Positions 1-8,522 are shown, counted from the first letter of the stretch. The stretch is 32,046 nucleotides of DNA from Candidatus Heimdallarchaeota archaeon (GCA_021399405.1 JAAFKL010000173.1:1-32046), one strand, 5' to 3'. Program-made: numbers and translations. Notes: generated by a model from the letters alone, not told the origin.

Positions 1-260
1 CCAAATATGAAAATTATAGTACCAAGTAAAATTTGCAATTCGGAATAGTATTTAATCATCGCATAGTCTTTGCGAATTTCATTATCTATTAGTTTCTCTT
101 CAAGTATTAATTTAGGAGCAAAATTGGGTGTAAGTTTATTAAAAATAAAATCAACAAAAGTTAGTAATCGTTTCAATGTTGGTTTTTTTTCTTTTGTTTC
201 TGGTTTTTCAACCAAATCAAGTGGTTTCTTTTCATTCATTTTACCTTCTTCCTTTGACAT
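1..260 (-). CDS. Partial membrane protein, N-terminal part only
   Basis: The ATG at 260 opens a frame that stays open to the left edge, so only about 86 N-terminal residues are visible. They begin MSKEEGKMNEKKPLDL, are very rich in Lys and Glu for about 35 residues, then become mixed, and end in a hydrophobic run (LLGTIIFIF) that looks like the start of a membrane segment. The start lies five bases past the TGA of the upstream 772-residue membrane protein, so the two are almost certainly co-transcribed and probably translationally coupled. I do not recognise a family. The charged N-terminus would lie in the cytoplasm if the visible segment is the first transmembrane helix. Confidence that it is a gene is good because of the coupling and the clean frame. 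Confidence 0.7.
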   Translation of the reverse strand, partial: MSKEEGKMNEKKPLDLVEKPETKEKKPTLKRLLTFVDFIFNKLTPNFAPKLILEEKLIDNEIRKDYAMIKYYSELQILLGTIIFIF

Positions 261-265
261 AATTA

Positions 266-2584
266 TCACTCGCTCATTCCTTTAATTTTTCCAGCCCAAA
301 TTGCCTGACTTATCTGATCTGATTTTTCTTTACTCAGGAAAGGGAATTGATAGTGGAAGCCCACTCCTTTTGCATTAACAACCCTTCTGGGTCTTGATCT
401 AATTAATTCAACGTACGCGTTACTCGCATTCCATGCAACTAAAATTGCAAATATAACTGACAAGCCAACTAATAGAGGACCCAGAATATCAAGATTGTTA
501 ACATATTGGTTTGTTGTTTCATCCTCCGAAACATTGGATTGGATGATGCCATAAATTAATCCCCATCCAACGAGATAAACAAACCATTTGCGGGTGTAAT
601 TCAGAAATGCGCGGAAAAACTCTGTTTGATTTAGTTGTCTACTTGTATAGGTTGAATGAACTTGATCTCGCAATACTTCTGAAACATACTCTTCAGATAG
701 CATACCTAGTAGATATAACCAAATTGGTGGATCTTTCACATCTTGGAAAAATATCCGATCTTTGGTTAATAATAGCTTAGCATTAAACAAACTATAATAT
801 TTAACCCAGAGGGCAATAATTGCAACGATTCCAATTATAAAAGCAAGAACAGAAATTAAGGGACCTATGGCACCCAAATCAACGTTTGTTTCATTAGAAT
901 CAAGTGTTAGACCAGTTAGAATAAACCAAATTAGAAATATAATAGTAGAAATTACCAAAGTTAATTTTCTTCTAGGTACATTTCTGGATATACCTGTTTC
1001 GTAAATTATGTTCTCATTACGAAGTAGTAGATCATCAATTCTCAATGATAATGAGGTTAATTTTAGTTTTGAAGCAGCAACAAAATTAGTTTCTAAATTA
1101 ATATCTCTTGATCTTATAACTTGGACTGTACGAATGATTTCACTTTCTTCCAAACGATTACTAAACAAAGTAGTCATCATTTGATTATCTGCCCCAATTA
1201 GTTCTCGAAGATATGTGGCTGGATTAGATAGTTGATGTCGCATTTTCCAAACTTCTCCTCCTTTGGTCAGTAAATTAAATTCAATATATGTTTGATTTAT
1301 GAAGAAGGCAGAGATTACAATTATGAGTGCAAACAGAACCTTAGGTAATGGAGTTAAAGCATAATAAAAAATTGCAAAACTACCAAGTAATATAATTGTT
1401 AATAGTAGATAAATAATTGAAAAAATTCTTAATTTTTTGAATTGGAATCCTGACACATCATCTCTTTGAATATCAGAAATATGGAAAACCCTCTTACCAA
1501 TTGAACCAGAGATGTTCTTTATCTCTTCAGCAAATATTATTCTCTTGTTGGTTATAACCATCTCATTTTTCATTGAAGAATATCTGACACCCACAATTGC
1601 AATAAATACATCAATTGTGGCGACCATAAGCCAATAAATAAGATCTGTACTAAAAAATGGACCCGGTTGGTTTACTCTAGTATAGATACGAAGGATACCA
1701 ATGTATATTGCAAGTATTCCGATGAAACGATTGATATGTATTGTTCGCTGAATATCTGTTACGGTTTCAATCTCTTCATCCTCAAGCCATGGGAAATTCC
1801 AAGCCTTGTAATTTTTAGGAGGATCTACAAATTTTGTTTTATACATTTCTCGGTAACAATTTTCCCAAAATGATTTTTTTACTCCAGCTGAAAGTCGAAA
1901 ATCCTTTCCATGTCTAACACGAATTTGCAGATGGTAACGTCTAGGGATTGTTATCAAGACAATAATAAGTCCTCCAAGTATTAAAAACATACCTAATACG
2001 GTTTGAGCTGTTTTTATACTATCCATTATATCAAGGGAAAAGGATTCGATGTTTTCACCTATTTTTGGTATCGCAGAATAAAAAGTCATACCCTTTAAAA
2101 TTAAAATTAATGCTTCCAAAATATCTGGTAAATCAGATCTGCGTTCCCCACTCAGTCCTGATTTCAACAAATTTACCCCAAGATTAGTCGCAATGAATAA
2201 CCCGATTAACAATAGTGTGTTGAATGCTCTAGGTCCAACTGTCATGCCTTCAATATGACCAAGGGGGAAATGATGTGTATTGGTAAAAAATGTCAATGGG
2301 CGTGGAAACAATTGACGAGCAATAATTTGTTGATTAGTTAATGTAAGTCTCCACCTTTCTCTGACTATATAAAATCCAATCCATAAAGATAAGAAAAACA
2401 AAATAGTTGAAATAATAGGGATTGGTATACTTGCTGTAAATATTACTAGTAGGATGAATTTCCAGATATTACGAAACTTCCAAACTCTGACAATTTTTTG
2501 ATCAACAATATGTTCTTCTTTTGTAATTATGGCTACAGAATCTATGGCTTGTTGATCATCCGTCACAAACACATTTTTCCCCAT
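266..2584 (-). CDS. Large membrane protein with three tandem PH-like (bPH2/YdbS-type) repeats
   Basis: This 772-residue protein alternates hydrophobic hairpins with soluble segments. Three soluble segments carry the same beta-strand signature: LTNQQIIAR at about 82-90, ITNKRIIF at 344-351 and LTKDRIFF at 606-613. The aligned Thr residues (83, 345, 607) are spaced exactly 262 residues apart. Each repeat starts with an acidic stretch (KEEHI, DEEIE, RNENI), then membrane helices, then the strand signature and an 'I..d' strand. This is the layout of bacterial PH domain 2 proteins such as YdbS/YdbT, here triplicated. The family has no firmly assigned reaction; YdbS-like proteins are suspected to act at the membrane, so no enzymatic role is claimed. 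The ATG start at 2584 is followed by a short soluble N-terminus. The gene leads a two-gene unit with the partial gene at 1-260. Membrane location is certain; the PH-like call is by pattern and moderate. Confidence 0.72.
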   Translation of the reverse strand: MGKNVFVTDDQQAIDSVAIITKEEHIVDQKIVRVWKFRNIWKFILLVIFTASIPIPIISTILFFLSLWIGFYIVRERWRLTLTNQQIIARQLFPRPLTFFTNTHHFPLGHIEGMTVGPRAFNTLLLIGLFIATNLGVNLLKSGLSGERRSDLPDILEALILILKGMTFYSAIPKIGENIESFSLDIMDSIKTAQTVLGMFLILGGLIIVLITIPRRYHLQIRVRHGKDFRLSAGVKKSFWENCYREMYKTKFVDPPKNYKAWNFPWLEDEEIETVTDIQRTIHINRFIGILAIYIGILRIYTRVNQPGPFFSTDLIYWLMVATIDVFIAIVGVRYSSMKNEMVITNKRIIFAEEIKNISGSIGKRVFHISDIQRDDVSGFQFKKLRIFSIIYLLLTIILLGSFAIFYYALTPLPKVLFALIIVISAFFINQTYIEFNLLTKGGEVWKMRHQLSNPATYLRELIGADNQMMTTLFSNRLEESEIIRTVQVIRSRDINLETNFVAASKLKLTSLSLRIDDLLLRNENIIYETGISRNVPRRKLTLVISTIIFLIWFILTGLTLDSNETNVDLGAIGPLISVLAFIIGIVAIIALWVKYYSLFNAKLLLTKDRIFFQDVKDPPIWLYLLGMLSEEYVSEVLRDQVHSTYTSRQLNQTEFFRAFLNYTRKWFVYLVGWGLIYGIIQSNVSEDETTNQYVNNLDILGPLLVGLSVIFAILVAWNASNAYVELIRSRPRRVVNAKGVGFHYQFPFLSKEKSDQISQAIWAGKIKGMSE

Positions 2585-2726
2585 TCTGTTTTAAAACATA
2601 GAGAATTAATTTTCTAATAAATTCAATTATGTCTACAGAATATGAACTGAAATTCATAATTTACTATCTTCATTCGATTTATTCTTCCAAATCTATTTAG
2701 TATTTGTCAAAAATAAAAAATCAGTA

Positions 2727-3215
2727 ATGACATCATCAGTTTGCCCACACTGCGGAAAGGAAATAATAAGATCGAATCAATTTAGTCATACTTTCAAAAA
2801 ATGGGCAACTCCCAGCTTAATTATTCTAATTTCATTAATGCTATTGGCATTAGATGTGACAGTGGATGGGGATATATCAGAATGGGAAATTGAATGGGCA
2901 CATTGGGCTACAATTGGAATTTGGTTTATTTATATCCCAACTCAATTATTACGTACTGCTCCTATTTATGGATGGCTAATTATACCATTTGGAGGAGTGT
3001 TGATGTCAATATTTTTCTTTTTAGTAGATCGATCTAATGGAGGTAATGAGGGATTCTTACAACTGGATTGGGCTTGGTCTGTTATAATTCCTGTGTTTAC
3101 ATTTCTGGTTCTATTTCCGATAATATCACATTATGGAAGAGATGAGGTAACTCATTTAGATCAATTAGAGAGTCTAGTTGAATCTCTAGTTTCTGGAGAT
3201 AATTTACATGACTGA
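2727..3215 (+). CDS. Zinc-knuckle membrane protein, four transmembrane helices
   Basis: The protein has 162 residues. Its N-terminus holds a single CPHCGKE knuckle (Cys6, Cys9), as in zinc-ribbon proteins, but no second CxxC pair follows, so zinc would need a partner subunit or dimer. About four hydrophobic segments follow, near residues 30-45, 62-80, 86-105 and 122-140. The C-terminus is acidic and short. The gene ends in ATGACTGA, so its last codons overlap the start of the alpha/beta hydrolase gene by 8 bases. This is strong evidence of translational coupling and perhaps a shared pathway at the membrane. The start ATG has no obvious Shine-Dalgarno site, consistent with a leaderless or short-leader transcript. 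The family is not recognised. Confidence 0.75.
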   Translation: MTSSVCPHCGKEIIRSNQFSHTFKKWATPSLIILISLMLLALDVTVDGDISEWEIEWAHWATIGIWFIYIPTQLLRTAPIYGWLIIPFGGVLMSIFFFLVDRSNGGNEGFLQLDWAWSVIIPVFTFLVLFPIISHYGRDEVTHLDQLESLVESLVSGDNLHD

Positions 3216-4134
3216 GTTACTCAAGGAAGAATATCAGGTTGAAAAAGTACCTATAGTTAGAAGGAATTCTTTCTGGAGATCTTTGAAAATTTATTTATCT
3301 AATGAAAGTAAATTATTGTTCCAAGGCTTACAATCCGCATTTGCAGATCCGATAATATTGTTAGGAAGAACGGTGTGGCCAAAATCATTAGATAAGGCCA
3401 TCAGACCACAAGCACAATGGTTTGATATTAAACCTGAGAAACCAAACGGAATCGCAATTTTATTAGCTCATGGCTTTGGGGCAACCCCTGAAGTATATGA
3501 AGAATTAGCACCGGTTATTGCGAAAGCAGGTTTTTATGTTCGTGCAATTCGGATAAGTGGCCATGGAACTTCACCTGGGCATTTAGCTACTACCTCAGGA
3601 GCAGACTGGTTGGCATCGGTTGCTTGGCATTATAAAGAGACAGCAAAAGATTACGACAAAATTTATTATTTGGGACATTCATTGGGTGGTACGTTGGGTT
3701 TGTTGTTATCTACAATATTCCCTATTGATAGAATCATAGTCATGTGCACACCTATTAAATTGAATATTCCACCTGCAAAATTTGTCAGACAAGCATCAAT
3801 TATTGTAAAATATTGGCCAAGATCTAAAAGAAGGAAAAATGAAATTAAAGAACTTGGTACAGCACATTATGATGTTTCACCCCTCTATGCAATAGCAGGA
3901 ATATTTGAGGTCGGAAAAGTATTAGTCTCTCGTAAACATTTGTTGAAAACACCCGTTCTCTATATTAGTGCAAAATACGATGCAAGATCCTTACGTGATC
4001 AACCAGAAATTTTCAGAAAATATCTTGATGAAACAACTGTTGAATTCAAAATGGCAGAGAATTCAAGACATCCGGTCCTTGAAGGTCCAGATATGCCACA
4101 GATCACTGATTGGATTATGGATTGGTTTTCCTGA
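3208..4134 (+). CDS. Alpha/beta hydrolase, carboxylesterase or monoacylglycerol-lipase type
   Basis: This 308-residue serine hydrolase has a readable catalytic triad. The nucleophile elbow GHSLGG places Ser158, the acid is Asp258 in SAKYDA, and the base is His288 in NSRHPV. The oxyanion-hole HGFG lies at 88-91. Helix-rich cap material occupies roughly 180-240. The layout fits the Est30/monoglyceride-lipase branch, which cleaves carboxyl esters of lipids or small acyl compounds; the substrate cannot be read from sequence. The first 75 residues precede the hydrolase core and include a hydrophobic patch near 36-53 that could touch the membrane. The start overlaps the upstream zinc-knuckle membrane protein gene by 8 bases. 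The downstream neighbour is convergent, 14 bases away. Confidence 0.9.
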   Translation: MTELLKEEYQVEKVPIVRRNSFWRSLKIYLSNESKLLFQGLQSAFADPIILLGRTVWPKSLDKAIRPQAQWFDIKPEKPNGIAILLAHGFGATPEVYEELAPVIAKAGFYVRAIRISGHGTSPGHLATTSGADWLASVAWHYKETAKDYDKIYYLGHSLGGTLGLLLSTIFPIDRIIVMCTPIKLNIPPAKFVRQASIIVKYWPRSKRRKNEIKELGTAHYDVSPLYAIAGIFEVGKVLVSRKHLLKTPVLYISAKYDARSLRDQPEIFRKYLDETTVEFKMAENSRHPVLEGPDMPQITDWIMDWFS

Positions 4135-4148
4135 TAGCTATATATTTC

Positions 4149-4553
4149 TCAATGATTGTGTCCACTTGAACAACCAGCACCAGGTTCAGGGGCTTCAATT
4201 TCCTTTAACTCACCAGAATTAAACGCATCAACTATTTGCTTTAGGGAATTATTTGCGTCAACACCATATATTGGAACATTATAATTTTTTAATTTTGTAT
4301 AGGGACGTTCACACATATGAACTGCTAATATTGCATCTGCTCCACTATTAATTGCGATGTCCCAAGGAAGATCTTTACCTCCAAAATGATGATTGGTGTT
4401 AGGAATTAAAGTTGTTTTTGCAGTATTACTTTCAACTAAAGCGTAGAAAGGAACTCTACCAAATGATTTTGCAGGGTAAAGATTCTCCAAATTAACATTT
4501 TCTTGATTAATTAATTGCTCTCCAACTCGTATTGGGAAATATAATTTCACCAT
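4149..4553 (-). CDS. Dinitrogenase FeMo-cofactor biosynthesis domain protein (NifX/NifB C-terminal-like)
   Basis: The protein has 134 residues, the usual size of stand-alone Nitro_FeMo-Co domain proteins. Typical traits are the opening beta strand (KLYFPIRVG), a Gly/Arg strand (KSFGRVPFYALVE), the HHFGGKDLP segment matching the family's 'GxGxxxA' region, a conserved Cys in HMCERPY, and a C-terminal Cys/Gly/His tail (GAGCSSGHNH). Family members bind iron-sulfur or iron-molybdenum clusters, and archaeal homologues such as IssA store or handle iron-sulfur material. No nitrogenase genes are visible nearby, so a general Fe-S or metal-handling role is more likely than nitrogen fixation. It stands alone, convergent with the hydrolase gene and preceded by a TATA-like promoter that fits a leaderless transcript. 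Confidence 0.85.
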   Translation of the reverse strand: MVKLYFPIRVGEQLINQENVNLENLYPAKSFGRVPFYALVESNTAKTTLIPNTNHHFGGKDLPWDIAINSGADAILAVHMCERPYTKLKNYNVPIYGVDANNSLKQIVDAFNSGELKEIEAPEPGAGCSSGHNH

Positions 4554-4572
4554 AATTACTATATAATTTATA

Positions 4573-4582
4573 TTATTTATAA
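4573..4582 (-). promoter_or_regulatory. TATA-like box of the NifX-like gene
   Basis: On the minus strand an AT-only TTATAAATA stretch is centred about 26 bases upstream of the ATG at 4553. That is the position expected for an archaeal TATA box of a leaderless transcript. The surrounding DNA is all A/T, so the exact edges are uncertain. Confidence 0.4.
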
Positions 4583-4720
4583 TAATATGGTTCGAAGAAA
4601 CTGAATTAACAAATAATAAAACAATTAGAATAGATTTACCATTGTAGCGATTGCATTTTTAATTCGAAATTTTAATGGTAAGTAACAAGTTTCATTAGAA
4701 AATTAATTTTCATTCATCTA

Positions 4721-5872
4721 TTGATAAATTTAGATGAGCTAACTAATCTGCTAAAGAATCTAGTCAAAATTAACTCGGTAAATCCCCATCTGGATACTAA
4801 AGCGGAAGGGGAAGCAACAATCGCTGACTATTTGGGAGATTATATGAGAAAGATGGGATTACAGGTGTTTTTTCAATCGATTTCGCTTGGAAGAAAAAAC
4901 GTTATAGGAATTTTGAAAGGTAAAGGAGGAGGTAAGACCTTGATGCTGAATGCACATACAGACACTGTATCCTTAGAAAATATGACAAATCCGCTAACCC
5001 CAATAATTGTGGATGGGAAATTGTATGGTCGGGGTAGTTATGATATGAAGGGTGGATTAGTCTCATGCATCATGGCGATTGACTCTATTATCAATTCTGG
5101 TCAATTGCTGAAAGGGAATATCATATTGGCATTAGTCGCGGATGAAGAATTTTCAAGTGTTGGAACAGAGGAACTATTGAAAGAATTTTCTGCTGATAGC
5201 GCAATTATTTGTGAACCTACTAATTCAGAAATCATAATTGCTCATAAGGGATTTGTCTGGGCAAACATAGAGATATTTGGAAAAGCAGCTCATGGGAGTC
5301 GTCCTGAGGAAGGGATAGATGCAATCGTCAAGGCAGGTAAAGTGTTACTTGAATTAGAACAATTGCAAAATGTGGAGTTACAAAAGAAAAAACATCCTTT
5401 GCTGGGTTCACCTTCAATTCATGCATCAACTATTCAAGGAGGTTTAGGATTGAGTACATATCCAGATTATTGCAAGATTGAAATTGAAAGGAGGACATTA
5501 CCGTATGAAGATGACAAAATTGTAGAGACAGAATTACAAAATATTATTGATAATATAAAATTGGAAGATGATACTTTTGAGGCAAAATTGAATATGGTAT
5601 TCTCGAGATCAGGGCTGGAAGTGCCTGAAGAGGAACCCATTGTGCAAATCGTCTCACAAGCGCGTATTAATCTTATGTCTAAACATGGATTTGCAGGAGA
5701 ATCGTTTTGGATGGATGCGGCTTTATTATCTGAAGCAGGAATCCCAACAGTTGTAATAGGGCCAAATGGGGAAGGTGCTCATGCTGCAACAGAATTTGTT
5801 GAAATAAATTCAGTAGCTGAAATTGCTGAGATACTAGAAGATGTAATTATTAATTATTGTGAACTTGCTTAA
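4721..5872 (+). CDS. M20 family metallopeptidase/deacylase (ArgE/DapE/CPG2-like)
   Basis: This 383-residue dizinc hydrolase has the full M20 residue set. His79 and Asp81 are in NAHTDTV, the bridging Asp108 is in YDMKGG, the catalytic Glu142 and metal ligand Glu143 are in DEEFSS, the ligand Glu165 is in CEPT, and the last ligand His354 is in GEGAHAA. HGSRP at 191-195 belongs to the dimerisation lid domain. Members remove acyl groups or amino acids from N-acylated substrates, as in acetylornithine deacetylase, succinyl-diaminopimelate desuccinylase, LysK and carboxypeptidase G2. Which one applies cannot be decided here because no arginine or lysine biosynthesis genes adjoin. The chosen start is TTG at 4721, since the frame has no closer upstream start and the protein begins with the usual helix. 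The gene is monocistronic in appearance. Confidence 0.9.
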   Translation: MINLDELTNLLKNLVKINSVNPHLDTKAEGEATIADYLGDYMRKMGLQVFFQSISLGRKNVIGILKGKGGGKTLMLNAHTDTVSLENMTNPLTPIIVDGKLYGRGSYDMKGGLVSCIMAIDSIINSGQLLKGNIILALVADEEFSSVGTEELLKEFSADSAIICEPTNSEIIIAHKGFVWANIEIFGKAAHGSRPEEGIDAIVKAGKVLLELEQLQNVELQKKKHPLLGSPSIHASTIQGGLGLSTYPDYCKIEIERRTLPYEDDKIVETELQNIIDNIKLEDDTFEAKLNMVFSRSGLEVPEEEPIVQIVSQARINLMSKHGFAGESFWMDAALLSEAGIPTVVIGPNGEGAHAATEFVEINSVAEIAEILEDVIINYCELA

Positions 5873-5959
5873 TTCCGATCAAAATTTTAAATCTGACATA
5901 ATGTGAATGTGCTTGTTTGACACAATTATCTATATCTAAGTATAATCCCTAATATTGGT

Positions 5960-6898
5960 ATGAAAAAGATATCAAGCTTATTTCTAGGTTTATTATTATT
6001 ACAAGTGGTTAATTCACCAGTAAACAATTCTGCGGATGCTGCAGCCAAAGTTACTTATTCGAATTATGACATTCAAAAAGATCAATGGACCAACGTTACA
6101 TTATTTCCTAATTCCTACTCTATCAACTCAGATTTCGTATTGTATGACCAATTACAAGGGGAATTTTTGAATAGTCCATGGGATTTAATTGTAGATAAAA
6201 TTGAGGAGGAGAATTTCTTTTCATTAGAAATTTCAGCAACTGAGCCTATCGCAGAAATTAAAATGGATTATTTAGGTGATTCAAATACAATAACTTTTGA
6301 TAAAAATGTCTCAAACATTGATGGTCTGTTAGGAATATTAGAAAATATTCACCAAAGATTGACTGGGGGATATAATGATGTGTTCTATTGGGTAACTGAT
6401 CTAACAATCGGAGTCATGGAAAGTTATCCTGAACAATATGGAATTACTGCAAGCTTTCAAATGGCAAACGGGCTATTTTCATCTGTAACTGATGAAAATG
6501 TTACTTTAATTGTTGCTGATTACGACATAAACGCTCAATATATTGTGGATCCAAATGGGAACATAACCTATATTGCAAGAGAAAAATTAACGATGGATGT
6601 TAGTGGAGAAACCGTTAAAATTCAGTTTGCTACTTTTTCCGTCGGTGTAAATTATAGTCCATCTGACTTGTATTTCTATGTGATTTTAGAAAATGGGGTA
6701 TTTTTAATGTCATCAGCTCAACATACTCTACCAGTTCCAGGTATTTCAAGTTTAGATATATCAGGCATTCAGGTAACCCAGCATGATATAAATTCCAAAG
6801 TTGATGAAGATACTGAGAATTTGGAATTACCAATACTATATCTTTGGTTTGTTATTCCACTTTTTGTTGTTCCTATAATACGAAAACATTATAGATAA
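5960..6898 (+). CDS. Secreted protein with C-terminal membrane anchor, unknown function
   Basis: The 312-residue protein opens with a signal peptide: KK followed by a Leu-rich core to about residue 20 and small residues (SADAAA) at the likely cleavage region. It ends with a hydrophobic segment at about 288-304 and a short basic tail (RKHYR). The body between is beta-rich, acidic and Cys-free, so it should sit outside the cell, tethered by the C-terminal helix. Two stretches (VTLIVADYDI and LDISGIQVTQ) look like strands of immunoglobulin-like or related folds, but no family is recognised. Possible TATA sequences at 5930-5945 would give a leaderless start at the ATG. Confidence 0.8.
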   Translation: MKKISSLFLGLLLLQVVNSPVNNSADAAAKVTYSNYDIQKDQWTNVTLFPNSYSINSDFVLYDQLQGEFLNSPWDLIVDKIEEENFFSLEISATEPIAEIKMDYLGDSNTITFDKNVSNIDGLLGILENIHQRLTGGYNDVFYWVTDLTIGVMESYPEQYGITASFQMANGLFSSVTDENVTLIVADYDINAQYIVDPNGNITYIAREKLTMDVSGETVKIQFATFSVGVNYSPSDLYFYVILENGVFLMSSAQHTLPVPGISSLDISGIQVTQHDINSKVDEDTENLELPILYLWFVIPLFVVPIIRKHYR

Positions 6899-7007
6899 AC
6901 TGCTATTGCAAGAGGAGTAAGACAATATTAATAAAAGACTTAATACACCCTTTATCGTATATTCAAACAATTAATATAGTCGAATTATGTACATATAATT
7001 GATAGCC

Positions 7008-7733
7008 ATGGCAATATTACCAAATACTGAAATTTATGTGATTATTTTGATCCTTGGATTGGCCTATTTTCTTCTTTCAGCCTTTTTAAATTTCGAAATT
7101 TTACTGGGACATTATTCATTGGGTCTTCCATACGCGATGGTAGGATGGGGAATCATTGGATTACTTACAATGAGTGAGCCAACTTCATTTTTATGGGGAT
7201 TTATGTTAATTTGGGTTTCAATTACTGGGATTTACCTTTATATGTCATCTTACACTTCATCATATGAGAAATATTATCTCAAATCTGCTGTTGTCACGAT
7301 CCCGATAAAACCTGATAAAACAGGTGAAGTAAAAGTTGCAAGAGGAGGAGGATTTGATTTTCTACCTGCAAGAGCAAACAATCTTGTTAAACCAATTTCT
7401 AAAGGTGAAAGTGTAAGAATAATCGAATTAGAAGGGATCAATGCAATTGTTTCAATTAATTACAAAGAAATTGAGTTAGAAAACACATTTTCTAAATTTT
7501 ATAACCAAGTGGCGAGGATTGTAAGGTTGCTAACAATAAAATCAAAATATTCGGGTGCATGTGTAGTGTGCTATGGTAATGTGAAAGGAAGTAAAAATGC
7601 TGTTAAATGCCCTTCATGTGATTCCGTTGCCCATTTTGAACATTTGAAGGAGTGGATAAATATACATTCCAACTGCCCCAATTGTAGATCCAGTCTCAAA
7701 TTAGAAAAATCGAAAATTATGCTTGCTAATTAA
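7008..7733 (+). CDS. Membrane protein with NfeD-like domain and C-terminal RING-like zinc finger
   Basis: The protein has 241 residues from the ATG. An in-frame TTG at 6999 could add three residues, but a TATA-like stretch at about 6972-6979 favours the ATG. Three membrane helices span roughly 10-30, 38-56 and 60-79. A beta-rich segment (about 100-152) has the pattern GEVKV..., an Ala-containing strand, KGESVRIIELEG and a closing strand, matching the OB-fold soluble domain of NfeD proteins. The C-terminus has eight zinc ligands: Cys185, Cys188, Cys201, Cys204, His209, His212, Cys223 and Cys226, with LKEWI before CPNCR. That resembles RING-type fingers with His in the sixth position. RING fingers commonly act as ubiquitin E3 ligases, and Asgard archaea encode ubiquitin-like systems, but no E1, E2 or ubiquitin gene lies in view. 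The stop faces that of surE three bases away. Confidence 0.78.
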   Translation: MAILPNTEIYVIILILGLAYFLLSAFLNFEILLGHYSLGLPYAMVGWGIIGLLTMSEPTSFLWGFMLIWVSITGIYLYMSSYTSSYEKYYLKSAVVTIPIKPDKTGEVKVARGGGFDFLPARANNLVKPISKGESVRIIELEGINAIVSINYKEIELENTFSKFYNQVARIVRLLTIKSKYSGACVVCYGNVKGSKNAVKCPSCDSVAHFEHLKEWINIHSNCPNCRSSLKLEKSKIMLAN

Positions 7734-7736
7734 AAT

Positions 7737-8522
7737 TTACAAATTATCAAGAACATGTTGTGATTTTGTAAATAATGCTTCTTGATGTTTGAAGGATATT
7801 GGGGTCACAGCAATTTTCTTCTCATCATGAACGACAGAAGCATCGGCACCTGGTGTGAAATCAGATCTTCTAGAACCCCAAAGCCAATAATATTTATCAC
7901 CTTTCGGATCCTCTCTTTCATATAATGAGTTATTGTATTTGTAAGTCTCAGGTTCTACCAATACAATTTCGGTCTCTTCATTTAAATCATCAGGAAAATT
8001 AATATTAACAAAAATTACCTCTTCCCAAAATTGATCATCGACCAATTCGATGAATTTTTTTGCAATTTTTATTGATAATTTACCTGCTAGATCTATATTT
8101 CCTGGGATTTGATTGGAATGAAAATACATTTCAGGTGTATCGATGGAAAAGGCAAAAGAAGGAATATTTTTCATACCAGCTTCCATGGCTACGGCACATG
8201 TACCACTGGTTAATATTGAATGGATACTTGTATTTTCTCCTGCATTCAATCCAGAAAGAACTACATCAGGCTTTCCTTTTAGATGTTGAAATATTATTAC
8301 AGAATCAGCTGGAACAGTGTTAAAGGTCATAGCAGGAATTCCTGAAACGGTTTGTGCTTCAACAACTCTAATTGGTTTGTGAAAAGTAAGACCCTTTCCT
8401 GATGCAGTCTGCTGCGATTGAGGACAGATTATTGTAGAGTCACCCCATTCCTTTGCATACTTGGCAATTACATCTATACCAACACTGTTGATTCCATCAT
8501 CATTGGATACGAGAATATTCAA
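7737..8522 (-). CDS. surE: 5'/3'-nucleotidase SurE
   Basis: The 261-residue protein has the SurE hallmarks. The metal-binding NDDG near the N-terminus gives Asp8 and Asp9. Ser41 lies in the TASGKG segment and Asn93 in LSGLNAGEN, together forming the acidic and Asn metal site. SGTCAVAMEAG is the conserved helix after it. SurE dephosphorylates nucleoside 5'- and 3'-monophosphates, and some members act on polyphosphate. The enzyme is cytoplasmic. Length is normal for the family (about 250-270). The gene converges on the RING-like gene and is divergently removed from nothing; the regulator gene lies upstream on the same strand with a gap of 152 bases, so it probably has its own promoter. The call is secure. 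Confidence 0.95.
   Translation of the reverse strand: MNILVSNDDGINSVGIDVIAKYAKEWGDSTIICPQSQQTASGKGLTFHKPIRVVEAQTVSGIPAMTFNTVPADSVIIFQHLKGKPDVVLSGLNAGENTSIHSILTSGTCAVAMEAGMKNIPSFAFSIDTPEMYFHSNQIPGNIDLAGKLSIKIAKKFIELVDDQFWEEVIFVNINFPDDLNEETEIVLVEPETYKYNNSLYEREDPKGDKYYWLWGSRRSDFTPGADASVVHDEKKIAVTPISFKHQEALFTKSQHVLDNL

Noticed and set aside
4149..4553. Nitrogen-fixation gene
   Set aside because: Only a stand-alone NifX-like domain is present, with no nifH/D/K/B genes in view.
4823..4833. Extra copy of CTGACTATTT
   Set aside because: It is inside the M20 peptidase coding region, encoding conserved-length protein, and is most likely chance. It lowers the weight of the leader repeats.
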